Positions 1 to 8,174 are shown, numbered from the stretch's first letter. The stretch is 64,000 nt of DNA from JAHRAW01 sp965262585 (GCA_965262585.1 OZ253546.1:2108001-2172000); one strand, 5' to 3'. Notes: a model not told the origin generated them from the letters alone. Numbers and translations are program-made.

Positions 1-284
1 TGCCACAAAAAGCCCTCAACCAATTCGGAGTCGGACAAACCGCCCGCACCATCGCCATCATCAATTCCATGACCCCCCACGAAAGACACTTCCCGGCAGT
101 CCTACGCGGCTCACGCAAAAAACGCATCGCAAACGGCGCCGGCGTGCAAGTGCAAGAAGTCAACCGTCTGCTAAAACAGTTTATGCAAATGCAAAAGATG
201 ATGAAGCGAATGAACAAAAAAGGCGGGATGAAACAAATGATGGAACAGATGCAACGAGGCGGAATGCCGGGGGCCGGGTTTTAG
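1..284 (+). CDS. ffh: signal recognition particle protein Ffh, C-terminal fragment
   Basis: This is the 3' end of a gene that begins before the window; the reading frame is open from base 3 to the TAG at 282-284. The visible 93 residues match the M domain of Ffh, the SRP GTPase that binds 4.5S RNA and signal sequences for co-translational membrane targeting. Recognisable parts are INSMTP, the RNA-binding GSRKKRIANGAG segment, VQEVNRLLKQF, and a Met/Lys-rich tail (MQKMMKRMNKKGG) ending in GMPGAGF. In many proteobacteria rpsP follows ffh. Here an AT-rich foreign block follows instead. Confidence 0.95.
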   Translation, partial: PQKALNQFGVGQTARTIAIINSMTPHERHFPAVLRGSRKKRIANGAGVQVQEVNRLLKQFMQMQKMMKRMNKKGGMKQMMEQMQRGGMPGAGF

Positions 285-320
285 TGGGATTTGAGTGGCA
301 AGCCGGGGTGAACTACAAGG

Positions 321-326
321 TATAAT
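321..326 (+). promoter_or_regulatory. possible -10 box upstream of the AT-rich island
   Basis: A perfect TATAAT lies in the gap between ffh and the first island gene, about 110 bases before its ATG. No good -35 box sits 16-18 bases upstream (TTGAGT at 291-296 is 24 bases away), so this is only a candidate promoter for the ATPase-TOPRIM gene. Confidence 0.25.
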
Positions 327-369
327 AGCAACCGGATTTTATCGTTTATCAATATCGGGACTGGAAAAG

Positions 370-420
370 AAAAACAACACTTCATGTCGCTAATCAAACC
401 TTATTTGTGGTGGGGGAGTA
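370..420 (+). repeat. island repeat copy R1
   Basis: First of three related direct repeats at 370-420, 2336-2387 and 4361-4405. R1 and R2 share AACAACACTTC, then CTAATCAAACCTTATTTG, then TGGTGGGGG-AGT, with only a few mismatches over about 50 bases. R1 ends 11 bases before the ATG at 432, and its G-rich end (GGGGGAG) may act as a distant ribosome binding site. The copies delimit the two gene units of the island. Confidence 0.8.
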
Positions 421-431
421 AAGAAAAAATT

Positions 432-2294
432 ATGTACGCCAAGAGAATCCAAATCAAAAACTACGGCCCCATTGAGGATATTGATATTACTTTTCCTTTC
501 GATGGTGAAAACCCTAAACCTATTTTGTTGGTCGGTGAAAATGGGTCGGGGAAAAGTATATTTCTGTCGCATATTGTTAACTGCTTAATGTTGGCACAAA
601 GCGAGGTATATCCGAACAATAGTGAAGTAAAAAAAGGGAACGTATATAAACTCCTTTCTCCATCCTACATAAAGTCTAAAAATATTTTTTCCTGGTGGAG
701 AGTTGAATTTGGAAAAGAACTGTTTTGGGAAGAAATGGTATTGAGTAAACTGAAAAAAAATTTTAGGGAAAAACCTAATATAGTATCAGCCGAGATATGG
801 AACCAAATGAAAGACACCGGTGCGTTTGGTTTTCATACCAATATAAATTCCAATCAACAAATCATTGATACCGTAAAGAACCTTTTTCAAACTAATTCTG
901 TCCTTTATTTTCCACCTAATCGGTTTGAGGAACCAGCATGGTTGAATGAGAAAAATTTGCTGGCTAAAGTCGAGTATATGGAAATGACTAAAATCACAGG
1001 ATATACCAACCGCAAGATTATCAATTATTCGCCACTTCGTGATAATCAGAATTGGTTGTTTGAAGTTTTATATGACCGCGCTGTTTTTGAAATTCAGCGT
1101 AGACAAGCGAGTGAGAAGCCTAACTCTTTTACGAATCCTTGGGTTTACCGAGGGATGGCAACACAGATTGCTAATTTGGTTCTCCACATAGTTAGGCAGA
1201 TTTTTCAAGCAGATAAAACATTGCGATTTGGGATTGGAGAAAGACACAACAGAAGAATTTCTCTAATGCAAAACGATAGACCTATTGTCCCCAATATTTT
1301 CCAATTATCCAGCGGAGAAACCGCTTTATTGAATCTGTTTCTATCAATTTTACGGGATTGTGATTTATCTGACAAATCATTGGCAGATACTAATAGTATT
1401 CAGGGAATTGTTATCGTAGATGAAATTGATTTACATCTGCATTCTACTCATCAACATGAGATACTGCCGACATTGATAAAAATGTTTCCGAGAGTTCAAT
1501 TTATTGTTACGACACATTCTCCGCTGTTTGTGCTTGGAATGGAAAAAACTTTCGGTAAGGATGGTTTTGCACTTTACAGTCTTCCGCGAGGAAACCAAAT
1601 TGACCCTGAGCAGTTTGGAGAATTTGGAAGTGCCTACAATTCTTTTAGAGAAACGGAAAGATTTTTAGAAGATACGCAGGATGCAATTAAGAAATCCAAA
1701 AAACCTGTCCTATTTATGGAAGGTGCAACCGATATAAAATATTTACAAAAAGCCGCTGAATTGTTTGATGAGACGGAATTATTTAATAAATTTGAAATAA
1801 AGGACGGCGATGATCATCGTGAAACAAGGGGAGGCGGTTCTGGCAAATTGGATAAAATATGGAAACATTTTGACTCCAAGCTTGCTTATATTACCCCGCA
1901 AAAAATAGTTTTGCTTTATGACTGTGATGTCGGTATTCGATATAGTTCTAAGGGAAATATATTTAAAAGAAATATTCCCCAACAAGAAAATCATCCGATA
2001 AAGGCAGGCATTGAAAATTTGTTTTCTCAAGCAACTTTATCAAAAGCAATAGAGCATAAAATCGAATTCATAGATATTGAATCTCAACATGAGGGAATGG
2101 TGAGAGGGCAAACGGCAGAAATACCCGAAAAGTGGACGGTCAATACAGACGAAAAAAGAAATCTCTGTGATTGGCTGTGTGAACATGGCACACAAGAGTA
2201 CTTTCAATACTTTGAGGCAATATTTGATTTATTGGAATCTGTCCTTGATGATGGTGGTACCGATAGTCAACAACCCCCACAGGGTAGTGACTAA
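432..2294 (+). CDS. AAA/ABC-type ATPase fused to a TOPRIM domain (OLD-like, putative defence nuclease)
   Basis: A 620-residue protein. Walker A is GENGSGKS (residues 35-42), an ABC-like signature LSSGE precedes Walker B IVIVDEID (D330, E331), and a switch histidine follows in VTTHSP. The C-terminal third carries TOPRIM landmarks: the acidic MEGATD motif (E430) and a DxD pair in LLYDCD (D497, D499). This order is that of OLD-family nucleases, and AAA plus TOPRIM also occurs in PARIS-type anti-phage systems. The longer frame beginning at 384 is read through repeat R1, so I prefer the ATG at 432, where homology to ATPase N-termini (KRIQIKNYGPI) starts. The gene is clearly AT-rich compared with ffh and ilvB, which suggests transfer. 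A defence role is inferred from architecture and context. Confidence 0.75.
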   Translation: MYAKRIQIKNYGPIEDIDITFPFDGENPKPILLVGENGSGKSIFLSHIVNCLMLAQSEVYPNNSEVKKGNVYKLLSPSYIKSKNIFSWWRVEFGKELFWEEMVLSKLKKNFREKPNIVSAEIWNQMKDTGAFGFHTNINSNQQIIDTVKNLFQTNSVLYFPPNRFEEPAWLNEKNLLAKVEYMEMTKITGYTNRKIINYSPLRDNQNWLFEVLYDRAVFEIQRRQASEKPNSFTNPWVYRGMATQIANLVLHIVRQIFQADKTLRFGIGERHNRRISLMQNDRPIVPNIFQLSSGETALLNLFLSILRDCDLSDKSLADTNSIQGIVIVDEIDLHLHSTHQHEILPTLIKMFPRVQFIVTTHSPLFVLGMEKTFGKDGFALYSLPRGNQIDPEQFGEFGSAYNSFRETERFLEDTQDAIKKSKKPVLFMEGATDIKYLQKAAELFDETELFNKFEIKDGDDHRETRGGGSGKLDKIWKHFDSKLAYITPQKIVLLYDCDVGIRYSSKGNIFKRNIPQQENHPIKAGIENLFSQATLSKAIEHKIEFIDIESQHEGMVRGQTAEIPEKWTVNTDEKRNLCDWLCEHGTQEYFQYFEAIFDLLESVLDDGGTDSQQPPQGSD

Positions 2295-2335
2295 TGCCCT
2301 CATCACCCTTGAAACCATCGCCGAATTCCTCTCTA

Positions 2336-2387
2336 AAAAACAACACTTCGTTTCACTAATCAAACCTTATTTGTGGTGGGGGGAGTG
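2336..2387 (+). repeat. island repeat copy R2
   Basis: Second copy, about 85-90% identical to R1 over roughly 50 bases. It lies between the stop of the ATPase-TOPRIM gene and the start of the second ATPase gene, 13 bases before the ATG at 2401, which is the same relative place that R1 has before the first gene. Its G run (GGGGGGAG) may serve as a weak ribosome binding site. Confidence 0.8.
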
Positions 2388-2400
2388 ATAGAATTGCAAC

Positions 2401-3789
2401 ATGGCTTTTGATCTAAACATCAAGAATATCGGCAAACTTACCAATGCGAAAATTCGCATCGGACAATTTACCGTGTTTGCGGGGCCGAATAACACTGGTA
2501 AAAGTTTTGTCTCTAAGATTATGTATTCGATTTTTGATGCAATGAATGCAAACCATGCCGAGGTGTATGTAAATAAACTAACCCAGCCTATTCGAACTAG
2601 ATTAAGTCTACTGACAGAGGGGGCAATGTTTGGAGATAATTATTCAGTGACTGCATTGAGTGAGGAGATTGAAAAGTTAGAAAATTTGGTTAAGAAATCC
2701 CCAGCCGGCGACGCCGTAGAACTGGAGAAAATCATACCTGATATTGCCGCCAGAGTAGAAAGTATGCAGACAATGCTTCCCGCCATTCATTTACATCTGC
2801 AGCCTACAACAGACTTGCGCCAAGGTGATCACCTATCTTCCAAGTCGATAGATAGCATTTTGGATGACGTACACCGATTGTTGAACGATTTGAAAAAAGT
2901 ACTCGAGAGTAAAAATGCGAACGAATTTATTGTTTCCGGGATAGGCTATAAAATCAAAGAGAATCTGTTTGAAAATTTTCAAGTGCCCAGGCTATCCGAT
3001 CTGATGGGTGCGGAAAACCAGCCGTCTGAAATTGTCATCGATGGACTTGGAAAATTTGAGCTTTCGAACAAGGATGTCGGTTTTAGTATAAAACACGCTG
3101 GATTTCGACAATTCCAACAATACTCCAATGTAATTTATCTGGAATCGCCCGTTTACTGGAAGTTGAAAAACGCTTTGGATATCTTTCGTATGGAACGAGG
3201 GTTTTTATCTAGTCGCAGGGAACGACTCATCGGGGTTCCGGGGTATTTTTATGATTTGGCAATTAAGTTAAAGTATGAATACACCGGTGATATGGCCTTC
3301 CCGGAATTGTATGAAAAATTGACCAGCAAAAAAGTTATCGATGGAAAAATCGCGATTTCCGAAACCGGTGATTTGTCGTTTCAAGAAAATGGCCGTAGTT
3401 TCTCGTTGCCCGTCACCGCCATGGGGGTTGCCAACCTCGGCATTTTGGCATTGTTAATTGAGCGTAAGGTGTTGGACAAGGGTTCTGTTCTTTTTATTGA
3501 CGAACCGGAAGCGCATCTGCACCCGGCATGGCAGGTGGTTATGGCTGAGACTCTGTTTGAACTGGCTAAGGGCGGCGTCAAAGTCGTTATTGCCACCCAC
3601 AGTGCCGATATTCTCAAATGGTTGGAAGTACATGTAAAAAAGAATCCCGAAGACGAAAATCTCATCGCCTTGAATAAATTCCCCGCTGATGAAAATGAAC
3701 CCGAGGAGCAAGATTTTGAGGACAAGATAGCGGCAATCAAGCAAGAGTTGACCAAACCTTTTGCGGATTTATATACGGCGGGATTATGA
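2401..3789 (+). CDS. AAA_15/AAA_21-type ATPase, putative defence protein
   Basis: A 462-residue ATPase of the RecF/SMC-like class seen in many prophage and defence loci. Walker A is GPNNTGKS (residues 28-35), Walker B is VLFIDEPEAHLHP (D367, E368), and a histidine switch follows in VVIATHSADIL. The region just before Walker B (PVTAMGVANLGILALL) stands where an ABC signature would be expected but lacks a clean SGG/SSGE. The middle (about residues 60-300) is unrecognised and predicted largely helical. The gene overlaps the next one by four bases (ATGA), so the two are probably translated together as one unit. It is AT-rich like its neighbours. No effector domain is visible in this protein itself. 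Confidence 0.7.
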   Translation: MAFDLNIKNIGKLTNAKIRIGQFTVFAGPNNTGKSFVSKIMYSIFDAMNANHAEVYVNKLTQPIRTRLSLLTEGAMFGDNYSVTALSEEIEKLENLVKKSPAGDAVELEKIIPDIAARVESMQTMLPAIHLHLQPTTDLRQGDHLSSKSIDSILDDVHRLLNDLKKVLESKNANEFIVSGIGYKIKENLFENFQVPRLSDLMGAENQPSEIVIDGLGKFELSNKDVGFSIKHAGFRQFQQYSNVIYLESPVYWKLKNALDIFRMERGFLSSRRERLIGVPGYFYDLAIKLKYEYTGDMAFPELYEKLTSKKVIDGKIAISETGDLSFQENGRSFSLPVTAMGVANLGILALLIERKVLDKGSVLFIDEPEAHLHPAWQVVMAETLFELAKGGVKVVIATHSADILKWLEVHVKKNPEDENLIALNKFPADENEPEEQDFEDKIAAIKQELTKPFADLYTAGL

Positions 3790-4337
3790 ATTCTCTTGAG
3801 CAGTTCATCGAGCCAATAAAAGTTGCCAAAAAACCGATTGGCGACGAATATACGGCGTACAAAATGGATAGTACCATTGAAAACAAGAATATGAGAAAAG
3901 CGGTTGGCTTGGGTACTTGTCATTGTTGTGATTATTTTCAATTAAAAAACGACACTGTTATCCTTATTGAAGAAACCCAATTAGCGAAAAGAATAAAAAA
4001 TATCAAGGAACAGTATGATTATCTGAATGACAAGGATACGACAGAAATTGTCAATAGTAGTCTCCAAACAAGAATGCAATTAAAGACTTATGGTTCAATG
4101 TTAGTCTTGTGCCGACTTGCGAAGCAATTTTCTAATGAAAAGAGTCTGATTGGAATTAAAAAATATCACTTCTGGCTTGTTGCCAGCAGTATTAATTCAA
4201 GAGATGAGAAAAGACACTTTGATTTTCTAAAAGATTCTTTGGGAAAGAAGTTAAAAGATGTTTTGGGTAAAACTTTGTTGGATGGTGTGGAGGTATTTTC
4301 CTCTGATATTCTGAAAAATAAACTTTCAGGGAAATGA
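3786..4337 (+). CDS. hypothetical protein, partner of the upstream ATPase
   Basis: A 183-residue protein that I do not recognise. Its start codon overlaps the stop of the ATPase gene (ATGA), a coupling typical of two-component systems. It contains TCHCCDYFQL followed by NDTVILIEETQ and then a helix with KTYGSML. An Asp followed about 12 residues later by a strand ending in E-x-T faintly resembles a degenerate PD-(D/E)xK nuclease core, but the lysine is missing. In paired ATPase systems of this size the small partner is often the effector or nuclease, so that is a reasonable but unproven guess. Confidence 0.55.
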   Translation: MNSLEQFIEPIKVAKKPIGDEYTAYKMDSTIENKNMRKAVGLGTCHCCDYFQLKNDTVILIEETQLAKRIKNIKEQYDYLNDKDTTEIVNSSLQTRMQLKTYGSMLVLCRLAKQFSNEKSLIGIKKYHFWLVASSINSRDEKRHFDFLKDSLGKKLKDVLGKTLLDGVEVFSSDILKNKLSGK

Positions 4338-4360
4338 CTCCCCTTCCTGAAATTGGATAT

Positions 4361-4405
4361 TTTTCTTTCGTCTCGCCAATCAAATCTTATTTGTAGTGGG
4401 GTAGG
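4361..4405 (+). repeat. island repeat copy R3
   Basis: Third and most diverged copy of the island repeat, after the stop of the 183-residue gene: TCGCCAATCAAATCTTATTTGTAGTGGGGTAG compared with TCGCTAATCAAACCTTATTTGTGGTGGGGGAG in R1. It closes the right side of the AT-rich block; beyond it composition returns to that of the core chromosome. Confidence 0.65.
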
Positions 4406-4560
4406 TGAACCAAAACCACTATATCGCACGGCAATTTGACTACCAGCGGCGATGGAAAGTTTCGGTTGCTTTGCTGATGTTTAATCCCGAATCGGCGCCT
4501 TTGGGTGAATATCGGCAATACTGGTGCGATGACCCTGGGGATATTTTCCGTGCTGGGTAA
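4405..4560 (+). other. small open frame of 51 codons in the gap before ilvB
   Basis: A GTG at the very end of repeat R3 opens 51 codons (beginning MNQNHYIARQFDYQRR, ending GDIFRAG) up to a TAA at 4558-4560. After that TAA the same frame stays open for another 61 codons to a TGA at 4744-4746, just before the ilvB start. It could be a broken gene cut by the island, a small protein, or chance. No homologue is recognised. The 4338-4747 gap otherwise holds R3 and the ilvB upstream signals. Confidence 0.25.
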
Positions 4561-4584
4561 TGGGGTTTGTGTGGCGGCCTCGCC

Positions 4585-4606
4585 GGGTGGCCAAGCCCGG
4601 CGGGCG
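4585..4606 (+). other. hairpin in the ilvB upstream region
   Basis: The sequence CGCCGGG-TGGCCAAG-CCCGGCG can fold into a perfect 7 bp GC stem. It lies about 65 bases before the candidate ilvB -10 box and is not followed by a T run, so it could be a rho-dependent or regulatory structure rather than a terminator. Confidence 0.35.
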
Positions 4607-4669
4607 ATCTGCCGAAAAAACTCTGCGCAAATTTCGGCTTCCCTGTTTATTTACCGCTTGATTTACCGC

Positions 4670-4702
4670 TATACTCCGCCCTCGCCCGTTTTTTGAAACG
4701 GG
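4670..4702 (+). promoter_or_regulatory. candidate ilvB promoter and leader hairpin
   Basis: TATACT at 4670-4675 is a good -10 box; only a weak T-rich -35 is visible 17-18 bases upstream. At 4685-4702, CCCGTTT-TTTG-AAACGGG folds into a perfect 7 bp stem, and a run of six T follows some 10 bases later. This resembles an attenuator-like terminator in the ilvB leader, though the T run is not directly adjacent to the stem and no obvious branched-chain leader peptide is seen. Confidence 0.35.
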
Positions 4703-4747
4703 TTTCCGCTGATTTTTTCGACAAGTTTTGGAATACGAAGGTGTGAA

Positions 4748-6478
4748 GTGGCAATAACCGGCGCTGATATTCTCATCCGCTGCCTGCAAGACGAGGGCAT
4801 TGAATTCATTTTTGGCTATCCCGGCGGCGCGGCGTTGCATATTTATGATGCATTGTACCGCCAGGACAAGGTCAAGCACATCCTGGTGCGGCACGAGCAG
4901 GGCGGCACGCACGCCGCCGATGGCTACGCCAGGGCGACCGGGAAGCCGGGAGTGGTGCTGGTAACTTCCGGGCCGGGGGTGACCAACACCGTTACCGGGC
5001 TCGCCACCGCCCATATGGATTCGATTCCGATGGTGGTGATTACCGCACAGGTGCCGTCCACCTTAATCGGCGACGATGCGTTTCAGGAAGTTGATACGGT
5101 TGGCATCACCCGCCCGTGCGTCAAGCATAATTTTCTGGTGAAGAACGTCAACGACCTGGCCGCCACGGTGAAGAAGGCATTTTATATCGCCACCTCCGGT
5201 CGTCCCGGGCCGGTGGTCGTCGATGTGCCCAAGGACATCACCAACGAGGTCGCCGAGTATTGCTATCCGAAGACGGTCGAAATGCGCTCGTATCAGCCGC
5301 GCACCACCGGGCATGCGAAGCAGATCGCACGCGGCGTCGATGTGTTGCTTTCGGCAAAGTGCCCGATCATTTACACCGGCGGCGGCGTGGTGCTTGGCGA
5401 TGCGCAAAAGCCGCTGCGGGAATTGGTCGACATGCTCGGTTTTCCGAGCACCACCACGCTCATGGGGCTTGGCGCCATTGCCGCTTCCAATCCGTATTTT
5501 CTGGGCATGCTTGGCATGCACGGCACCTTTGAATCCAACATGGCGATGCATGATTGCGATGTTATGCTTGCGGTGGGCGCACGCTTCGACGATCGGGTAA
5601 CCGGTGATCTGGAGAAATTTTCCCCCGGCACGCGCATCGTGCAGATCGATATCGACCCGTCTTCGATTGGTAAAAACGTCGCGGTCGAGGTGCCGATTGT
5701 CGGTCATTGCAACGATGTGCTTGGCGAAATGGTAAAACTGGCCAAGCCGCGCCTCGACGAGATCGACCGCCCGGCGGTGGATGCATGGTGGGGGCAAATC
5801 AAGCAGTGGAAGGCGGTCGATTCGCTCGCTTATTCCTACAGCGATAAAGTCATCAAGCCGCAGTATGTGGTGCAGAAGATGATGGAGATTACCGGCGGCA
5901 ATGCCTTTGTAACGAGCGATGTCGGCCAGCATCAGATGTGGGCGGCGCAATATTACGGCTTCGAGCAGCCGCGCCGCTGGATCAATTCCGGCGGCCTCGG
6001 CACCATGGGCTTCGGCCTGCCGGCGGCCATGGGCGTGCAACTCGCGTATCCCGATGAAACCGTGGCGTGCATCACCGGCGACGCCAGCATCATCATGTGC
6101 ATTCAAGAATTATCCACCTGCAAGCAATACGACCTGCCGGTGAAAATCATCAACCTCAACAACCGTTACATGGGCATGGTGCGCCAGTGGCAAGAATTTT
6201 TCTACGACCGCCGCTATTCCCATTCCTACATGGACGCGCTTCCCGACTTCGTCGCATTGGCGGAAAGTTTCGGCCATGTCGGCATGCGCGTCGACAAGCC
6301 GGCGGAGGTCGAGGGCGTGCTCCGCGAGGCGTTCGCGATGAAAGATCGACTGGTGTTTGTGGATGTGCTCACCGACCCGACCGAAAACGTCTATCCGATG
6401 ATCGCCGCCGGCAAAGGGCATAACGAAATGCACTTGAAACCGGGACAGGAAGACGAGGTCGAGCGGGAGTTGGCATGA
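4748..6478 (+). CDS. ilvB: acetolactate synthase large (catalytic) subunit
   Basis: A 576-residue thiamine-diphosphate enzyme that condenses pyruvate with pyruvate or 2-oxobutyrate, the first common step of valine, leucine and isoleucine synthesis. Visible marks: N-terminal GADILIRCLQDEGIEFIFGYPGG, the catalytic Glu in VRHEQGGTHAADGYAR, the FAD region LGMLGMHGT, and the ThDP/Mg motif GDASIIMCIQEL followed by NNRYMGMVRQWQ. Length is normal for the family. The start is the GTG at 4748, preceded by GAAGG. The regulatory subunit gene follows 10 bases later. Symbol ilvI would be equally valid. Confidence 0.96.
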   Translation: MAITGADILIRCLQDEGIEFIFGYPGGAALHIYDALYRQDKVKHILVRHEQGGTHAADGYARATGKPGVVLVTSGPGVTNTVTGLATAHMDSIPMVVITAQVPSTLIGDDAFQEVDTVGITRPCVKHNFLVKNVNDLAATVKKAFYIATSGRPGPVVVDVPKDITNEVAEYCYPKTVEMRSYQPRTTGHAKQIARGVDVLLSAKCPIIYTGGGVVLGDAQKPLRELVDMLGFPSTTTLMGLGAIAASNPYFLGMLGMHGTFESNMAMHDCDVMLAVGARFDDRVTGDLEKFSPGTRIVQIDIDPSSIGKNVAVEVPIVGHCNDVLGEMVKLAKPRLDEIDRPAVDAWWGQIKQWKAVDSLAYSYSDKVIKPQYVVQKMMEITGGNAFVTSDVGQHQMWAAQYYGFEQPRRWINSGGLGTMGFGLPAAMGVQLAYPDETVACITGDASIIMCIQELSTCKQYDLPVKIINLNNRYMGMVRQWQEFFYDRRYSHSYMDALPDFVALAESFGHVGMRVDKPAEVEGVLREAFAMKDRLVFVDVLTDPTENVYPMIAAGKGHNEMHLKPGQEDEVERELA

Positions 6479-6490
6479 TGAGGATGCTTG

Positions 6491-6985
6491 ATGCGTAGAA
6501 TTATTTCACTGCTGCTGGAAAACGAAGCCGGTGCGCTCTCGCGGGTCGCCGGGTTGTTCTCCGCACGCGGTTACAACATCGAGTCGCTGACAGTCGCACC
6601 CACCGACGACGATTCGCTGTCGCGCATGACCATCGTTACCAGCGGCACCGATCAAGTCATCGAGCAGATAACCAAACAACTGAACAAATTGATCGAAGTG
6701 GTTAAGTTGATCGACCTGACCGAAGGCCACCACATCGAACGCGAATTGATGTTGCTCAAAACGGTTGCCGTCGGTAACGAGCAGCGCGAAGAAATTAAGC
6801 GGTTGAACGATATATTCCGTGGCCGCATCATCGATGTAACCGATTCCACCTACACCCTGGAACTGACCGGCAGCAGCGAGAAGGTGGATGCGTTTCTCGG
6901 CGCGCTTGCGCCGTTTGATATTATCGAAGTAGTACGTTCCGGCATATCCGGTATTGGCCGCGGAAAGCGCGCCTTGAAAATATAA
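6491..6985 (+). CDS. ilvH: acetolactate synthase small (regulatory) subunit
   Basis: A 164-residue ACT-domain protein that binds the large subunit and gives valine feedback control. It begins MRRIISLLLENEAGALSRVAGLFSARGYNIESL, the usual N-terminal ACT domain, and ends in the typical second domain. The family start MRRI corresponds to the ATG at 6491; the TTG three bases upstream would add only one residue. It sits directly after ilvB and before ilvC, as in many proteobacteria. Confidence 0.95.
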   Translation: MRRIISLLLENEAGALSRVAGLFSARGYNIESLTVAPTDDDSLSRMTIVTSGTDQVIEQITKQLNKLIEVVKLIDLTEGHHIERELMLLKTVAVGNEQREEIKRLNDIFRGRIIDVTDSTYTLELTGSSEKVDAFLGALAPFDIIEVVRSGISGIGRGKRALKI

Positions 6986-7041
6986 CCTTATTAATAGCAT
7001 CTGGTTAATAACAGATGTAAACCACATTGGGAGTTACCAAA

Positions 7042-8058
7042 ATGAAAATTTTTTATGACAAAGACGCCGACCTTGATCTCTTAAAAGGTCCCAAAATCGC
7101 AGTCATCGGCTACGGTTCCCAGGGACACGCGCACGCTAGCAACCTACAAGACAGCGGCGTTAATGTCGTAGTTGGATTGCGCTCCGACTCGACATCACGC
7201 GCCAAAGCAAAAAACGCCGGATTGGAAGTCGCCACTGTCGCAGATGCGGTCGCGCAAGCGGATTTGGTCATGATGCTCTGCCCGGATGAATTGATGGGCG
7301 CGATTTACCAAGCCGAGATCGAGCCCAACTTAAAACCGCACACCACCATCGCCTTTGCGCATGGTTTTAACATTCACTTCGGCTACATAAAACCCGACAC
7401 CGGACGCGATGTCATAATGATCGCCCCGAAAGGCCCCGGACATTTGTTGCGCTCCACTTATGCGAAAGGCGCGGGCATTCCATGCCTGATCGCAATCCAC
7501 CAAGACGCCAGCGGCAACGCACAAAAAACCGCGTTGTCGTATGCCGCCCACATCGGTGGCGGGCGCGCCGGTGTCATTCAGACCACCTTCAAGGAAGAAA
7601 CCGAAACCGATTTATTCGGCGAACAAGCGGTATTATGCGGCGGCGCGACCTCGTTGGTGCAAGCCGGATTCGAGACGCTGGTGGAAGCTGGGTATGCGCC
7701 GGAAATGGCATATTTCGAATGCTTGCACGAACTCAAACTGATCGTTGACTTAATGTACGAAGGCGGCATCGCCGACATGCGCTATTCGATTTCCAACACC
7801 GCCGAATTCGGCGACCTGACCCGCGGCCCGCGCATCGTCAACGAGCAAACCAAAGCCGAGATGAAAAAAATCCTAACCGAAATCCAATCCGGCGAATTCG
7901 CCCGCGAATGGATGGACGAAAACGCCAGCGGCGGAAAACGTTTCCCAGAATTGCGCAGCAAAGGCCAAAAACACCAAATCGAAGAAGTCGGAAAAAAACT
8001 ACGCTCAATGATGTCGTGGATCGGCGAGAGCAAGGTGATTGATAAGTCCAAGAACTAA
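7042..8058 (+). CDS. ilvC: ketol-acid reductoisomerase
   Basis: A 338-residue class I enzyme that isomerises and reduces acetolactate or acetohydroxybutyrate with NADPH. It shows the Rossmann motif IGYGSQGHAHASNLQDSG, KGPGHLLR, the metal ligand region DLFGEQAVLCGG, and EMAYFECLHELKLIVDLMYEGGI. The ATG at 7042 is chosen because GGGAG lies 8 bases upstream; a TTG at 7027 is in frame but lacks support. The last 103 bases (7958-8060) reappear at 8513-8615, so the gene end has been used or rebuilt by an insertion. Confidence 0.96.
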   Translation: MKIFYDKDADLDLLKGPKIAVIGYGSQGHAHASNLQDSGVNVVVGLRSDSTSRAKAKNAGLEVATVADAVAQADLVMMLCPDELMGAIYQAEIEPNLKPHTTIAFAHGFNIHFGYIKPDTGRDVIMIAPKGPGHLLRSTYAKGAGIPCLIAIHQDASGNAQKTALSYAAHIGGGRAGVIQTTFKEETETDLFGEQAVLCGGATSLVQAGFETLVEAGYAPEMAYFECLHELKLIVDLMYEGGIADMRYSISNTAEFGDLTRGPRIVNEQTKAEMKKILTEIQSGEFAREWMDENASGGKRFPELRSKGQKHQIEEVGKKLRSMMSWIGESKVIDKSKN

Positions 8059-8060
8059 TG
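7958..8060 (+). repeat. ilvC 3'-end repeat, copy A (native gene end)
   Basis: The last 33 codons and stop of ilvC. The segment recurs at 8513-8615 with the same length and only three mismatches in 103 bases. Weaker similarity continues about 15 bases upstream (TTTCCCA...TGCG). The spacing between copies is exactly 555 bases. Confidence 0.9.
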
Positions 8061-8082
8061 GTAATATATCAACGTCGCCGTC

Positions 8083-8102
8083 ATTCCCGCGAAAGCGGGA
8101 AT
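8083..8102. repeat. 20 bp inverted repeat of dRS3-like form
   Basis: ATTCCC-GCGAAAGC-GGGAAT, a perfect palindromic stem of the ATTCCC(N8)GGGAAT type that is widespread between genes in proteobacteria. It lies 24 bases after the ilvC stop, inside the 555 bp inserted segment. It may act as an mRNA-stabilising or terminating hairpin, and such repeats are known insertion targets. Confidence 0.6.
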
Positions 8103-8174
8103 CCAGTTAAAAAAATTCAGGATTGATCGTGATCAGTTCTGCACCGAAACCAATTACTTTGTTGAGGATTTAGC

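Noticed and set aside
384..431. Extended N-terminus of the ATPase-TOPRIM protein (MSLIKPYLWWG...)
   Set aside because: These codons are simply repeat R1 read in frame; R2 encodes the same peptide outside any gene, and ATPase homology begins at 432.
370..4405. Integron with attC sites
   Set aside because: The repeats lack the usual attC ends (RYYYAAC/GTTRRRY) and no integron integrase is visible; only the cassette-like layout is similar.
8083..8102. Intrinsic terminator of ilvC
   Set aside because: The palindrome has no T run directly after it and matches a common dispersed repeat form; termination remains possible but unsupported.
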